Positions 41,980 through 48,342 of a stretch of DNA of 48,342 nucleotides are shown here, piece by piece. The position numbers and the translations under genes were made by a program. Source of the stretch: Planctomycetales bacterium (lineage in GTDB: Bacteria > Planctomycetota > Planctomycetia > Isosphaerales > Isosphaeraceae); the NCBI GenBank assembly GCA_027451885.1, contig DAIDHX010000238.1, forward strand, positions 1 to 48,342, in the 5' to 3' direction. Below the pieces are notes generated by a model. The model made no database searches, was not told the DNA's origin, and was given only the letters and a program-made list of their open reading frames with translations. The first letter of the stretch is position 1; every line of letters begins with the position of its first letter.

Positions 41980-43815
41980 ATGCCTGCCTTTGCTCGTCCC
42001 GGCAATGTCGTTGCCGCGTCTCTCCTGTTTCTGTTCGCTGCTTGTCCGCGTCCCGTCCCCGGCCAGGATTCCACGCCGATCGATCAGCTCCTCCGTTTGA
42101 CCCCGGCGAGCTCGGCCGTGGTGGTCACTCTTGAGGACATGCGGGGCCAGTCGGAGCGATTCACGAGCTCCCGGCTCGCGGCGATTCTCAGGAACTTGCC
42201 GATCGCGCGCGCCTGGCACGATTCCGATCGACGCAAGACGATGCAGCAAGCGAAGGCGCGTGTGGAGACGGTTCTATCCGCGCCGCTGGAGGCAATTCGC
42301 GACGAGGTGCTGGGTGACGCAGTGGTGCTCGCGATCCAGGTTCCGCGCGATGAATCCGCGCGAGGCCATGCCCTGCTCCTGATCAAGCCGCGCGATCGGG
42401 CGTTGCTCGAGCGCGTGCTCGCGAAGCTGAACGAGGCCCAGATCAATTCCGGCGAGCTCGAACGCGTGGTCGATAAGACGCACGCCGCGGTGACATATCA
42501 CGCGCGAACTTATCCCGCCGGCTCGGGTCGTGTCGGGGAATGGTACGTCACCACGGGCGAAGGCGTCTTCGCGCTGTCTGACGACGAATCGATCGTCACG
42601 GCACTCATCGATCGCGCCGCTGCGCATGCCAAGAAGCCAGGAAGCGCAGCCGCGCAGCCTGGTGACGAGCCGGATTCGCTGGCGGATTCGCCGCGATTTC
42701 AAGGTTTGATGCGTCTGTTCCCCGGTCGTGCGGCGGCGCGAATCGTGATCGACCCGCGGCAGGTCGAGCGTCTATTTGCGCTCACGAGTGCACCTCGGAA
42801 CACCGAAGAGCAGCACTTCGTAAGCCTGGTGCAGAACGGCCTGGCCGCGGTTGATTACGCTGGTGCAGCGCTCTTCTGGGACAGGGAAACGATCTCGCTC
42901 CGCATGGCCGAGACACTACGGCCGGCGCGGTTGCCGGCGTGGCTTAAGCGCTGGGCCGCCATGAAGTCCGCGGCCGACGAAGAGGATGCGCCCCCCGCGG
43001 GCACAATCGTTTCGGCGTCAATCAATCTCGATGCCCGTGCACTTGAGGAGGCGCTCCGCACGCTGACGCCTGGCGACAAAACCGCGGCACTTGAGCATTT
43101 TGAAGCTGTTCTTTCGGGGCTGCTCCTGGGTCAGGATCTGCGTGGAACCATCTTGCCCGCGCTGGGACCTAGGCTCTCGCTGCATCTCGCCTCGCCGGAG
43201 TCGATCGCGGGTGAGAAACGGCCCGCGGCGGTGCTCAGCCTGCAAGTGTCCCCGCTTGCCACCTCGGGGCGCCCCACCGCGATCGACGCGTTTGAAAACG
43301 CTCTCGGTACGGTGCTTTCGCTCTGGGCGCTCGACGAGCAACATCACGGTTCCAGTCTGCGGCTCGCTCACAGCGACGTGAAAGGCGCGAGAGTGACCAG
43401 TCTGGCGGATTCAGGCCCGTTTGCGTTTGCCGTCGACCGAGTTCACGGCCGGATTGTCGTTGGCTCGAGCCGACTGCTCGTCACGCGCTTTCTCAAGGCC
43501 ACGCGCGAATCGGAATCGCAAACGCGGTTCCGCAGACTTTGCGCAGTCTCGGCTTCTGCATCCACAAGTACAAACACGACCAGCCATGTCTTCGTGGACG
43601 TGCAAGAGGCTGCGAAGGCCATCGAGGCCAATCGTGACGCGATCGTTGCGCTCCTCGCGCGAAAGCAAGCTCGATCAGGTGAAGCCGTGGCCGCTGACCT
43701 GAGTCATGTGCTCGAGATACTCCGAGAGATCGATGCACTGGGCGTTGAAGTGGGCATCGAGCGTGATGGCACTCGCGCGGAGCAGCGCCTGACGGTACTG
43801 CTCAAGCATGATTGA
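41980..43815 (+). CDS. Exported protein of unknown function in the sigma/anti-sigma operon
   Basis: The ATG at 41980 has AAAGGAG upstream and lies six bases after the anti-sigma stop. The 611 residues start with a signal-like hydrophobic stretch (VVAASLLFLFAACPRPVPG); a cysteine at the end of it leaves a lipoprotein possible. The body alternates beta-strands and helices (SAVVVTLEDMRGQ, DAVVLAIQVPRD, AAARIVIDPRQVERLF), reminiscent of DUF3352-type exported proteins, but I cannot confirm this. No catalytic motif is visible. By position it is a candidate target or sensor of the ECF system. Confidence 0.75.
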   Translation: MPAFARPGNVVAASLLFLFAACPRPVPGQDSTPIDQLLRLTPASSAVVVTLEDMRGQSERFTSSRLAAILRNLPIARAWHDSDRRKTMQQAKARVETVLSAPLEAIRDEVLGDAVVLAIQVPRDESARGHALLLIKPRDRALLERVLAKLNEAQINSGELERVVDKTHAAVTYHARTYPAGSGRVGEWYVTTGEGVFALSDDESIVTALIDRAAAHAKKPGSAAAQPGDEPDSLADSPRFQGLMRLFPGRAAARIVIDPRQVERLFALTSAPRNTEEQHFVSLVQNGLAAVDYAGAALFWDRETISLRMAETLRPARLPAWLKRWAAMKSAADEEDAPPAGTIVSASINLDARALEEALRTLTPGDKTAALEHFEAVLSGLLLGQDLRGTILPALGPRLSLHLASPESIAGEKRPAAVLSLQVSPLATSGRPTAIDAFENALGTVLSLWALDEQHHGSSLRLAHSDVKGARVTSLADSGPFAFAVDRVHGRIVVGSSRLLVTRFLKATRESESQTRFRRLCAVSASASTSTNTTSHVFVDVQEAAKAIEANRDAIVALLARKQARSGEAVAADLSHVLEILREIDALGVEVGIERDGTRAEQRLTVLLKHD

Positions 43816-43835
43816 TCAACATTCGCGTGCGCGAG

Positions 43836-44909
43836 TCAACCGCTGGGCGGCGAGTTCGGGGTGATCGTGCTTTGCACGATGCCGTAGGGAACCACCACGG
43901 GACCGATTGCATTGCCCGCGCGAATATTCGCGTTGATCAGTCCGCCGACCCCGCTTTGGCCGCCGAGAATCGTGATCGCGCCAAGGGAAAGCCCCACGCC
44001 GACATCGATGGCCGTGGGATTGGTCACACCTCCCTGCCCCTGAAAGTAACCCGTCACGGAGAGCGCGCCCAGGCTGCCTCCCACGGCGATGCCGTCCGAG
44101 CTCTGTTTGACGATGACATTGCCTGTGACCGAGATGTCCGCGACATTCCGGCCCACAGACACCTGGCCGCCGTTCGAGAGATTGAGATTGCCGCCGACTG
44201 TCAGTCCACCCGAAAGGTCGCGCGAAACGGCAAGCACACCGTCCTGGGCGATGTTCAGGTCGCCGTTGATCGCAATCGCACCCAGCGCGTCCGGCCCGAT
44301 CTGGAACCGGCCGCCATCGAGCGTCATGGTGCCGATTGAGATCGCACTGGTCTGCTCGCCGTAGATCAGGTCCTCGGACACGACAAACGAGCCGGTTGGC
44401 CCGAGATCGACGGAGTTGACCTGGAGCGTGCCCAGACCGCCGCTGATGCTCATCTGTGACTTCGGCCCCAGGGCGCCCAGGGTGATCGAGCTCACGCTAC
44501 TCGAGAGTGGCGACGTCCTGCCCAGCAGCACGGACCCAGGTGCGTCGATCGTACCGAGTTGGCCCGAAACGACGAGCAGATTCTTGATCTGGAACGGCAA
44601 CGCGGGATGATGGTACAGCGGGCGCACAAGCGAGATCGAGAGCGTTGATTGATTGGTCGTGCCGAAGAGCTTGAGATCGTATGCCCCGCCACGCTTGGGG
44701 AATATCTTGTATGCCCCCGTGCCTTCGATCTGCACGTCGTAGAGCCCGGATCTGGTGACAATTTCTCGATTGATCGCGGGGCCGACGTAAAACGAAAGCA
44801 AGCGCCGGCCTTCCAGCGCCTCGAGCCCGGGCGTGCTGCGTCTTCGGGGCTGGGTGAGGCGACCGTCTCGGGTGCGAAACCAGGCGCGCCTGAGCGCACG
44901 CATGATCAT
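43836..44909 (-). CDS. Planctomycete-type surface/secreted beta-repeat protein
   Basis: I prefer the ATG at 44909 (357 residues, AAGGAG nine bases upstream) over the frame's first ATG at 45020. The N-terminus has a basic stretch and then PGLEALEGRRLLSF, the LExLExRxLLS signature found near the N-terminus of many planctomycete exported proteins and probably a targeting signal. The remainder is a series of short Gly/Ser/Ile-rich beta repeats (GALAVTGNVIVKQSSDG-like units: LGAIAINGDLNIAQDGVLAV, GGLTVGGNLNLSNGGQVSVG), predicted to form a parallel beta-helix. It is likely a cell-surface protein; function unknown. It converges on the 611-residue gene with a 20-base gap. Confidence 0.78.
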   Translation of the reverse strand: MIMRALRRAWFRTRDGRLTQPRRRSTPGLEALEGRRLLSFYVGPAINREIVTRSGLYDVQIEGTGAYKIFPKRGGAYDLKLFGTTNQSTLSISLVRPLYHHPALPFQIKNLLVVSGQLGTIDAPGSVLLGRTSPLSSSVSSITLGALGPKSQMSISGGLGTLQVNSVDLGPTGSFVVSEDLIYGEQTSAISIGTMTLDGGRFQIGPDALGAIAINGDLNIAQDGVLAVSRDLSGGLTVGGNLNLSNGGQVSVGRNVADISVTGNVIVKQSSDGIAVGGSLGALSVTGYFQGQGGVTNPTAIDVGVGLSLGAITILGGQSGVGGLINANIRAGNAIGPVVVPYGIVQSTITPNSPPSG

Positions 44910-45292
44910 GGTCGAGGGCTCCTTCCCTGCGACAGGGCTGTCAGAGCGGTAATGCGCGGCCTCGAGCTCCCGAGGGCGCGTGGATTCGCTCAGGGTGGGT
45001 ATCGTCATCTCGCTGAGCAACGTGCCGTTTTTCTCGGCGAACTCGGCGCATTATATCTTGCCTAACTGCACCCCTCGGTGCTGGTAGCGTGCTCTGGTTC
45101 AAAGCGCGCATCACCGCTGGAAACGATCCCCCCGTGGATGCTCCTGGTTGTGATAATGGCAGGCGCAGGGAGGTGAGGATTCTCGGTCGCATTCCGCAAG
45201 ATTCGCGACGGTTACTGTCGCGTGAGCAAGGCTCATGAGAACAGCGGGCGTCGAGCCGGGAAAGTCCAACCCCCTTTGCAGGAGATATGATC

Positions 45293-46138
45293 ATGAGTGA
45301 AGCATCGCCAACCCCCTTTGACGGCCTGCGCGTGGTGATTTTCGAGACCCGCATGGCCGACAGCATGGCAAGGCTGGTGGCTCGGCAGGGAGGAATTCCT
45401 GTCGCCGCCCCTGCCTTGCGCGAGATCTCGCTCGGGGATAATCCGGCGGCTCGGGCATTCGCGGAGAGTCTTCTCAAAGCAGAATTCGATGTCGTGATCT
45501 TCGAGACGGGGGTGGGCGTACGATATCTGGTGCAGGCGCTCGAACCACGAATTCCAGCTTCGAGTTGGGCCGCGCTTCTGCAAAAAGCCAAGGTGATCGC
45601 TCGCGGACCCAAGCCAGCCACAGCGCTTCGCGAGCTTGGCGTTTCCATCGACTTTCAGGTTCCCGAGCCGAACACCTGGCGCGAGACGTTGGGCCTGCTC
45701 GACGATCAGCTCCCGGTCAATGGACTGCGGGTGGCCCTTCAGGAATACGGTCAGCCTGCGGAGGAACTCAGCGACGGCCTGGAACGCAGAGGCGCGCGCG
45801 TGATCCGTGTGCCGATTTACCGATGGGCCTTGCCGGAAGACCTTGGCCCGCTTCGCTCGGCCTTGATCCAGATCGCCGAGCGGCAGATCGGCGCGGCTCT
45901 TTTCACCTCGGCGCAACAGGTTGAACATATGATTCAGGTCGCGCGCTCAGCCGGGATCGAACACGACCTGTGCGCTGCGTTCACTGCTCACACCATCGTC
46001 GGCTCAATCGGCCCAACAACCTCGGCCGCTCTGCGGGCGCATGATCTACCGGTCGACATCGAGCCGGATCATCCCAGGTCAGGCCATCTGGTCGCTGCGG
46101 TTGCGTCAACCTGGCGGCGCGTCCGGAAACCATCGTAA
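45293..46138 (+). CDS. hemD: Uroporphyrinogen-III synthase
   Basis: The ATG at 45293 lies eight bases after GGAG, a better spacing than the ATG at 45287. The 281 residues form the two-lobed HemD pattern: GLRVVIFETRMADSMARLVA, FDVVIFETGVGVRYLV, NGLRVALQEYGQPAEEL, YRWALPEDLGPL, AALFTSAQQVEHM, and IGPTTSAALRAHDL. HemD closes and rearranges hydroxymethylbilane to uroporphyrinogen III in haem and corrinoid synthesis. Sequence conservation in HemD is low, but the order of motifs is convincing. No other haem gene is in the window. The 377-base gap upstream, between this and the divergent surface-protein gene, shows no further feature. Confidence 0.85.
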   Translation: MSEASPTPFDGLRVVIFETRMADSMARLVARQGGIPVAAPALREISLGDNPAARAFAESLLKAEFDVVIFETGVGVRYLVQALEPRIPASSWAALLQKAKVIARGPKPATALRELGVSIDFQVPEPNTWRETLGLLDDQLPVNGLRVALQEYGQPAEELSDGLERRGARVIRVPIYRWALPEDLGPLRSALIQIAERQIGAALFTSAQQVEHMIQVARSAGIEHDLCAAFTAHTIVGSIGPTTSAALRAHDLPVDIEPDHPRSGHLVAAVASTWRRVRKPS

Positions 46139-46214
46139 TCAACAGCTTCAACGCTCGCAGGGCACTCGAGCCAGACGGATTGGCTGCGAGGATGAAGGAT
46201 GGACCAACTGGGGA

Positions 46215-46448
46215 CGCGTGAGGCATCCGATCGATTCGGCCTGGATTCTATTTGTGCTCCCAGGGCTGGTCCTTTCTTCTCGATCTCGGCCCCTGCTACT
46301 CACTCCGCTCGTAGCGTATTGCATTTTCAAGCTGCGGATTCATCGAGAGGACGAGAGTCTCGAACGCCGATCTGGAGAGGACCATCGGCGTTATCGCACC
46401 CGAGTCGCCGAGCTAATCCCATGCCCTGGCAGCAGACGACTTGGGTAA
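46215..46448 (+). pseudogene. Relic of an isoprenylcysteine methyltransferase-like (ICMT/PEMT) membrane protein
   Basis: The frame reads RVRHPIDSAWILFVLPGLVL ... REDESLERRSGEDHRRYRTR, which matches the C-terminal third of ICMT/PEMT-type membrane methyltransferases (RHPxYxGxxL, then R-E-E-x-x-L-x-x-x-F-G-x-x-Y-x-x-Y, then a closing IP). The N-terminal membrane helices are missing, and the frame upstream overlaps the end of hemD without similarity. The fragment has no ribosome binding site and the catalytic region is incomplete, so I call it a relic. Non-functional, or a remnant of an upstream deletion. Confidence 0.6.
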
Positions 46449-46739
46449 GCCCCGCTTGCCCACATCACGAAACACGCAGGAACCGCCCGGATTGTTGGGC
46501 GACGTCGCCCTCGCCCCGGCGAAGCGCATTTCGTTCACCAGGCCGGCCAGAATTGCCTCCAATGACGGCACTTGAATCCTCGCAAAATAGAGTGTTAATA
46601 ATAAAATAGTAAATATGTACTTCTATGTGATTTCGCGTTTCTTAGAAGATTGCTCAGATCTTTCTTGCTCTTGAGGGCGAGATTTTGTGCAATCAATGTA
46701 ACGGCGTGCTTGTGATAGGTAGCGCCTGACGGCCATGGC
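46449..46739. other. AT-rich intergenic stretch, possible small RNA
   Basis: No gene is seen here. Around 46590-46625 the sequence becomes unusually AT-rich for this genome (TGTTAATAATAAAATAGTAAATATG), which could hold a promoter, and 46626-46739 leads directly into a strong terminator at 46740-46781. There is no open frame of note between them. An independently transcribed small RNA of about 130-170 bases is possible, but I recognise no known family. Confidence 0.35.
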
Positions 46740-46781
46740 AGCCCCCCTTCCGAAGTGATCTGGAAGCGGGGGCTTTTTTTG
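46740..46781 (+). terminator. Strong Rho-independent terminator
   Basis: AGCCCCC-CTTCC, a ten-base loop, then GGAAG-C-GGGGGCT, followed by a seven-T run starting at 46774. The stem has one bulged C (46767). It is the most classical terminator in the window. No coding gene ends nearby on the plus strand, so what it terminates is unclear (hemD ends 600 bases upstream). Confidence 0.85.
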
Positions 46782-46940
46782 CGCTTGGAACTTTCCCGCG
46801 AGAGGCTCCGCGGATCCTGGAAGGAACTCGCTCGGCCAAATGAGGCAGCCAGGGAACGTGAACGACAGTTTTATGGCGGTGGGTTACGAGATCGATCCAG
46901 ATGAATCAGCCGCGCCTTCTGGCGTCTGGGAGCAAGAGTC

Positions 46941-47606
46941 ATGCGTAGCTTGCTTGTGAGTTTCGCAATCGGCGTGTTTCCCGTGACATGGTATGCCGAT
47001 CCGCAGTGCTGCGGAGGTGGCGATGGGTCGAAGTCCGGATGCCACTGCTGTGCGATGTGTGGGAGGGAATCGAGAACGATCGTGAAGCCATCGGAGGGCA
47101 AGAAGCCCTCGGAGAGCAAGAAGCCCTCGGAGAGTAAAAAGCCCTCGGAGGTTGCAAGTCCCAAGGGTCGGCCGCAGGGAAGCAACCGGCCTGCCGTGGC
47201 CAGGCTGCCAGGTGACGACCGCAACGCGATCCACGCGTTGCTCAGCCAACACGGCTCCATCAAGAGAGTTGTGGAGGAGATCCCAGGCGGAGTTCGGACG
47301 ACCACGACAACGGATCGGCCGGAACTGGTGGAGACGCTCCGGCTCCACGTGCGCCAGATGGCCCGGCGGCTTGAAGAAGGGCGCCCCGTGCGCCTTTGGG
47401 ATCCCGTCTTTCGCGAGGTTTTCGCCAGCGCTGATGAGATCACCTTGAAGTGGAAAGACATCGAAAGCGGGATCGAGGTAATCGAGACCAGCGACGATCC
47501 GGATGTGGTGCTGGTGATCCGCGCTCACGCGAAAAAGGTCAACGAATTCGTCGACCGCGGTCACGCCGCCGCGCGCCCGCCCTGGGCCGGCAGGCGCGGA
47601 CATTAA
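46941..47606 (+). CDS. Secreted Cys-rich protein with KKPSES repeats and unknown C-terminal domain
   Basis: The 221-residue product starts with a short hydrophobic signal (MRSLLVSFAIGVFPVTW). A Cys-rich stretch (QCCGGGDGSKSGCHCCAMCG) follows, which could bind metal. Residues about 48-72 repeat KKPSES/KKPSEV, encoded by near-identical 15-base units (about 47082-47152). The C-terminal domain (about 110-205) has the pattern VRQMARRLEEGRPVRLWDPV followed by FREVFASADEI and TSDDPDVVLVIRAHAKKVNE; I have seen this type of domain in small secreted bacterial proteins but cannot name a function. GGGAGC ahead of the ATG supports the start. Confidence 0.7.
   Translation: MRSLLVSFAIGVFPVTWYADPQCCGGGDGSKSGCHCCAMCGRESRTIVKPSEGKKPSESKKPSESKKPSEVASPKGRPQGSNRPAVARLPGDDRNAIHALLSQHGSIKRVVEEIPGGVRTTTTTDRPELVETLRLHVRQMARRLEEGRPVRLWDPVFREVFASADEITLKWKDIESGIEVIETSDDPDVVLVIRAHAKKVNEFVDRGHAAARPPWAGRRGH
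47082..47152 (+). repeat. Short 15-bp in-frame tandem repeat
   Basis: Four near-identical 15-base units of the form AAGCCCTCGGAGAGCAAG occur in frame inside the secreted Cys-rich protein and encode (K)KPSES-type pentapeptides. Differences are single bases (AGC/AGT, AAG/AAA), suggesting recent expansion by slippage. Confidence 0.85.
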
Positions 47607-47883
47607 GCGGATACCATGAGGCACCTTTGGCTGCGATTGAGGACGTCCAGACTAGGTGTCGGTACCCGTCTCGGTCCCAGCGCGGAGATCGCGTTTTGCG
47701 CTCTCTGCGCTAAGTGGCCGATTCGCTTAGAGGCTCAACTTCTGACGGATGCCTGCGGATTCTGGATTCCAGGCCGTCGCTCGGATAGGCTCAAAGTTCC
47801 ACCGAGCGAGCGCGTTGCATCCATCGCGGGTTGCCAGCGGGGCCAATCGTCGGGGCGGCCATTTGTCTTCGGAAGTCTTCCTC

Positions 47884-48342
47884 ATGCTTGTTTTTCACTG
47901 TGAGGTCTGTGGCAAGGAGCTGCACGCGGATGAAAAGCTCGCAGGACGCAAGGGACGCTGCAAGCACTGCGGTCACGTCAATCGAATCCCCAGTGTCTCG
48001 CAATCACCTGCTCACGCCCAGGCACACCCCCCGGGCCAATCCGCGCAAACCCCATCACATCAACACGGCTTCGAGCTTCTCGATCACGACGACGACGAGT
48101 TGCCGCTCGCACCCGAGGTCCAGACCGGCTTGAGCCAGCTCGAGGAGTTCCAGCAAAACCCGCACGGCTACGCCATTGCAGAACATCGCCCGGGCGCGGG
48201 GATCTTCGGCTGGTTTGAGCGCGACGCCTCCCGCCCCGCGGGCTGGATCCGAGTCAAGTGGCGCGGGCTCATTTCTAGCACGCTCCGCGCCCTGCGCTTC
48301 ATTGACGAATGGGCCTATCTGATCTCCGTGCCTTTTCTGTTC
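47884..48342 (+). CDS. Zinc-ribbon membrane-associated protein, 5' part (cut by window edge)
   Basis: The frame from ATG 47884 stays open to the last base (153 codons). It begins MLVFHCEVCGKELHADEKLA and continues with GRCKHCGHVNRIP, a four-cysteine zinc ribbon (CxxC ... CxxC) like those at the start of many planctomycete membrane proteins. A Gln/His/Pro-rich linker and an acidic HDDDE stretch follow, and the visible end (FIDEWAYLISVPFLF) looks like the beginning of a hydrophobic segment. The full length and function cannot be seen. The upstream ribosome binding site is weak. Confidence 0.75.
   Translation, partial: MLVFHCEVCGKELHADEKLAGRKGRCKHCGHVNRIPSVSQSPAHAQAHPPGQSAQTPSHQHGFELLDHDDDELPLAPEVQTGLSQLEEFQQNPHGYAIAEHRPGAGIFGWFERDASRPAGWIRVKWRGLISSTLRALRFIDEWAYLISVPFLF

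Noticed and set aside
45170-45290. GGGAAAGTCC-like sequence before hemD suggesting RNase P RNA
   Set aside because: Only a short resemblance; the other conserved RNase P elements are absent.
46199-46609. 136-codon plus-strand frame overlapping the methyltransferase relic
   Set aside because: It has no family pattern; the relic similarity is in the other frame.

Overview
The window is high-GC bacterial chromosome, most likely from a planctomycete (Isosphaeraceae/Gemmataceae-like). The clues are a secreted protein whose N-terminus carries the LEALEGRRLLS motif typical of planctomycete surface proteins, a DapL-type aminotransferase, Tat-exported Gfo/Idh/MocA and enolase-superfamily proteins, many exported TPR/redoxin proteins and an ECF sigma/anti-sigma pair. 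The taxonomic call is inferred from gene content, not from a marker-gene comparison.

Layout. (1) 1-287: end of a truncated insertion sequence carrying the transposase N-terminus. (2) 284-12791, all on the minus strand: a tightly packed eight-gene defence island. In transcription order it holds a two-gene DrmE-like protein (343 + 526 aa), a NERD-nuclease/SF1-helicase fusion, DrmA helicase, DrmB (DUF1998), a C5-cytosine DNA methyltransferase, an endonuclease-III-family glycosylase and a DUF3883 PD-(D/E)XK-like protein. This looks like a class-2-type DISARM variant in which the PLD nuclease DrmC is absent and other nuclease-like proteins are present. (3) 12792-14340: non-coding, with a degenerate 47-bp tandem repeat. 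(4) 14341-14758 minus: ssrA (tmRNA) and its terminator, so the island lies just beyond the 3' end of tmRNA, a classic integration target.

(5) 14992-19415: secreted TPR-redoxin protein, QueE, a small membrane protein and a TatD-like hydrolase. (6) 19491-26330: translation cluster nusA-infB-rbfA, driven by a consensus-like promoter with a 16-bp palindrome over the -35 box, followed by a degenerate endonuclease-III paralogue with a histone-like Lys/Ala/Pro tail. (7) 26543-29837: exported fasciclin protein and a large exported TPR protein. (8) 29991-33031: yebC, dapL, folK and smpB. (9) 33097-36515: exported glucarate-dehydratase-like protein, exported Gfo/Idh/MocA oxidoreductase and a small secreted protein. 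(10) 36704-40558: GT4 glycosyltransferase with a C-terminal helical domain, paired with a GH130 enzyme. (11) 40655-43815: ECF sigma factor, membrane anti-sigma factor and an exported protein, apparently one operon. (12) 43836-48342: planctomycete surface protein, hemD, a methyltransferase relic, an AT-rich stretch ending in a strong terminator, a secreted Cys-rich/repeat protein and the start of a zinc-ribbon protein that runs off the window.

The genes fall into three working groups. The DISARM-like island would combine DNA methylation (self-marking), DNA translocation (DrmA/B) and several nuclease-like proteins. The housekeeping groups handle translation, trans-translation (ssrA and smpB both present), lysine/peptidoglycan precursor, folate, queuosine and haem synthesis. 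The remaining exported and carbohydrate genes fit a cell with a large periplasm.
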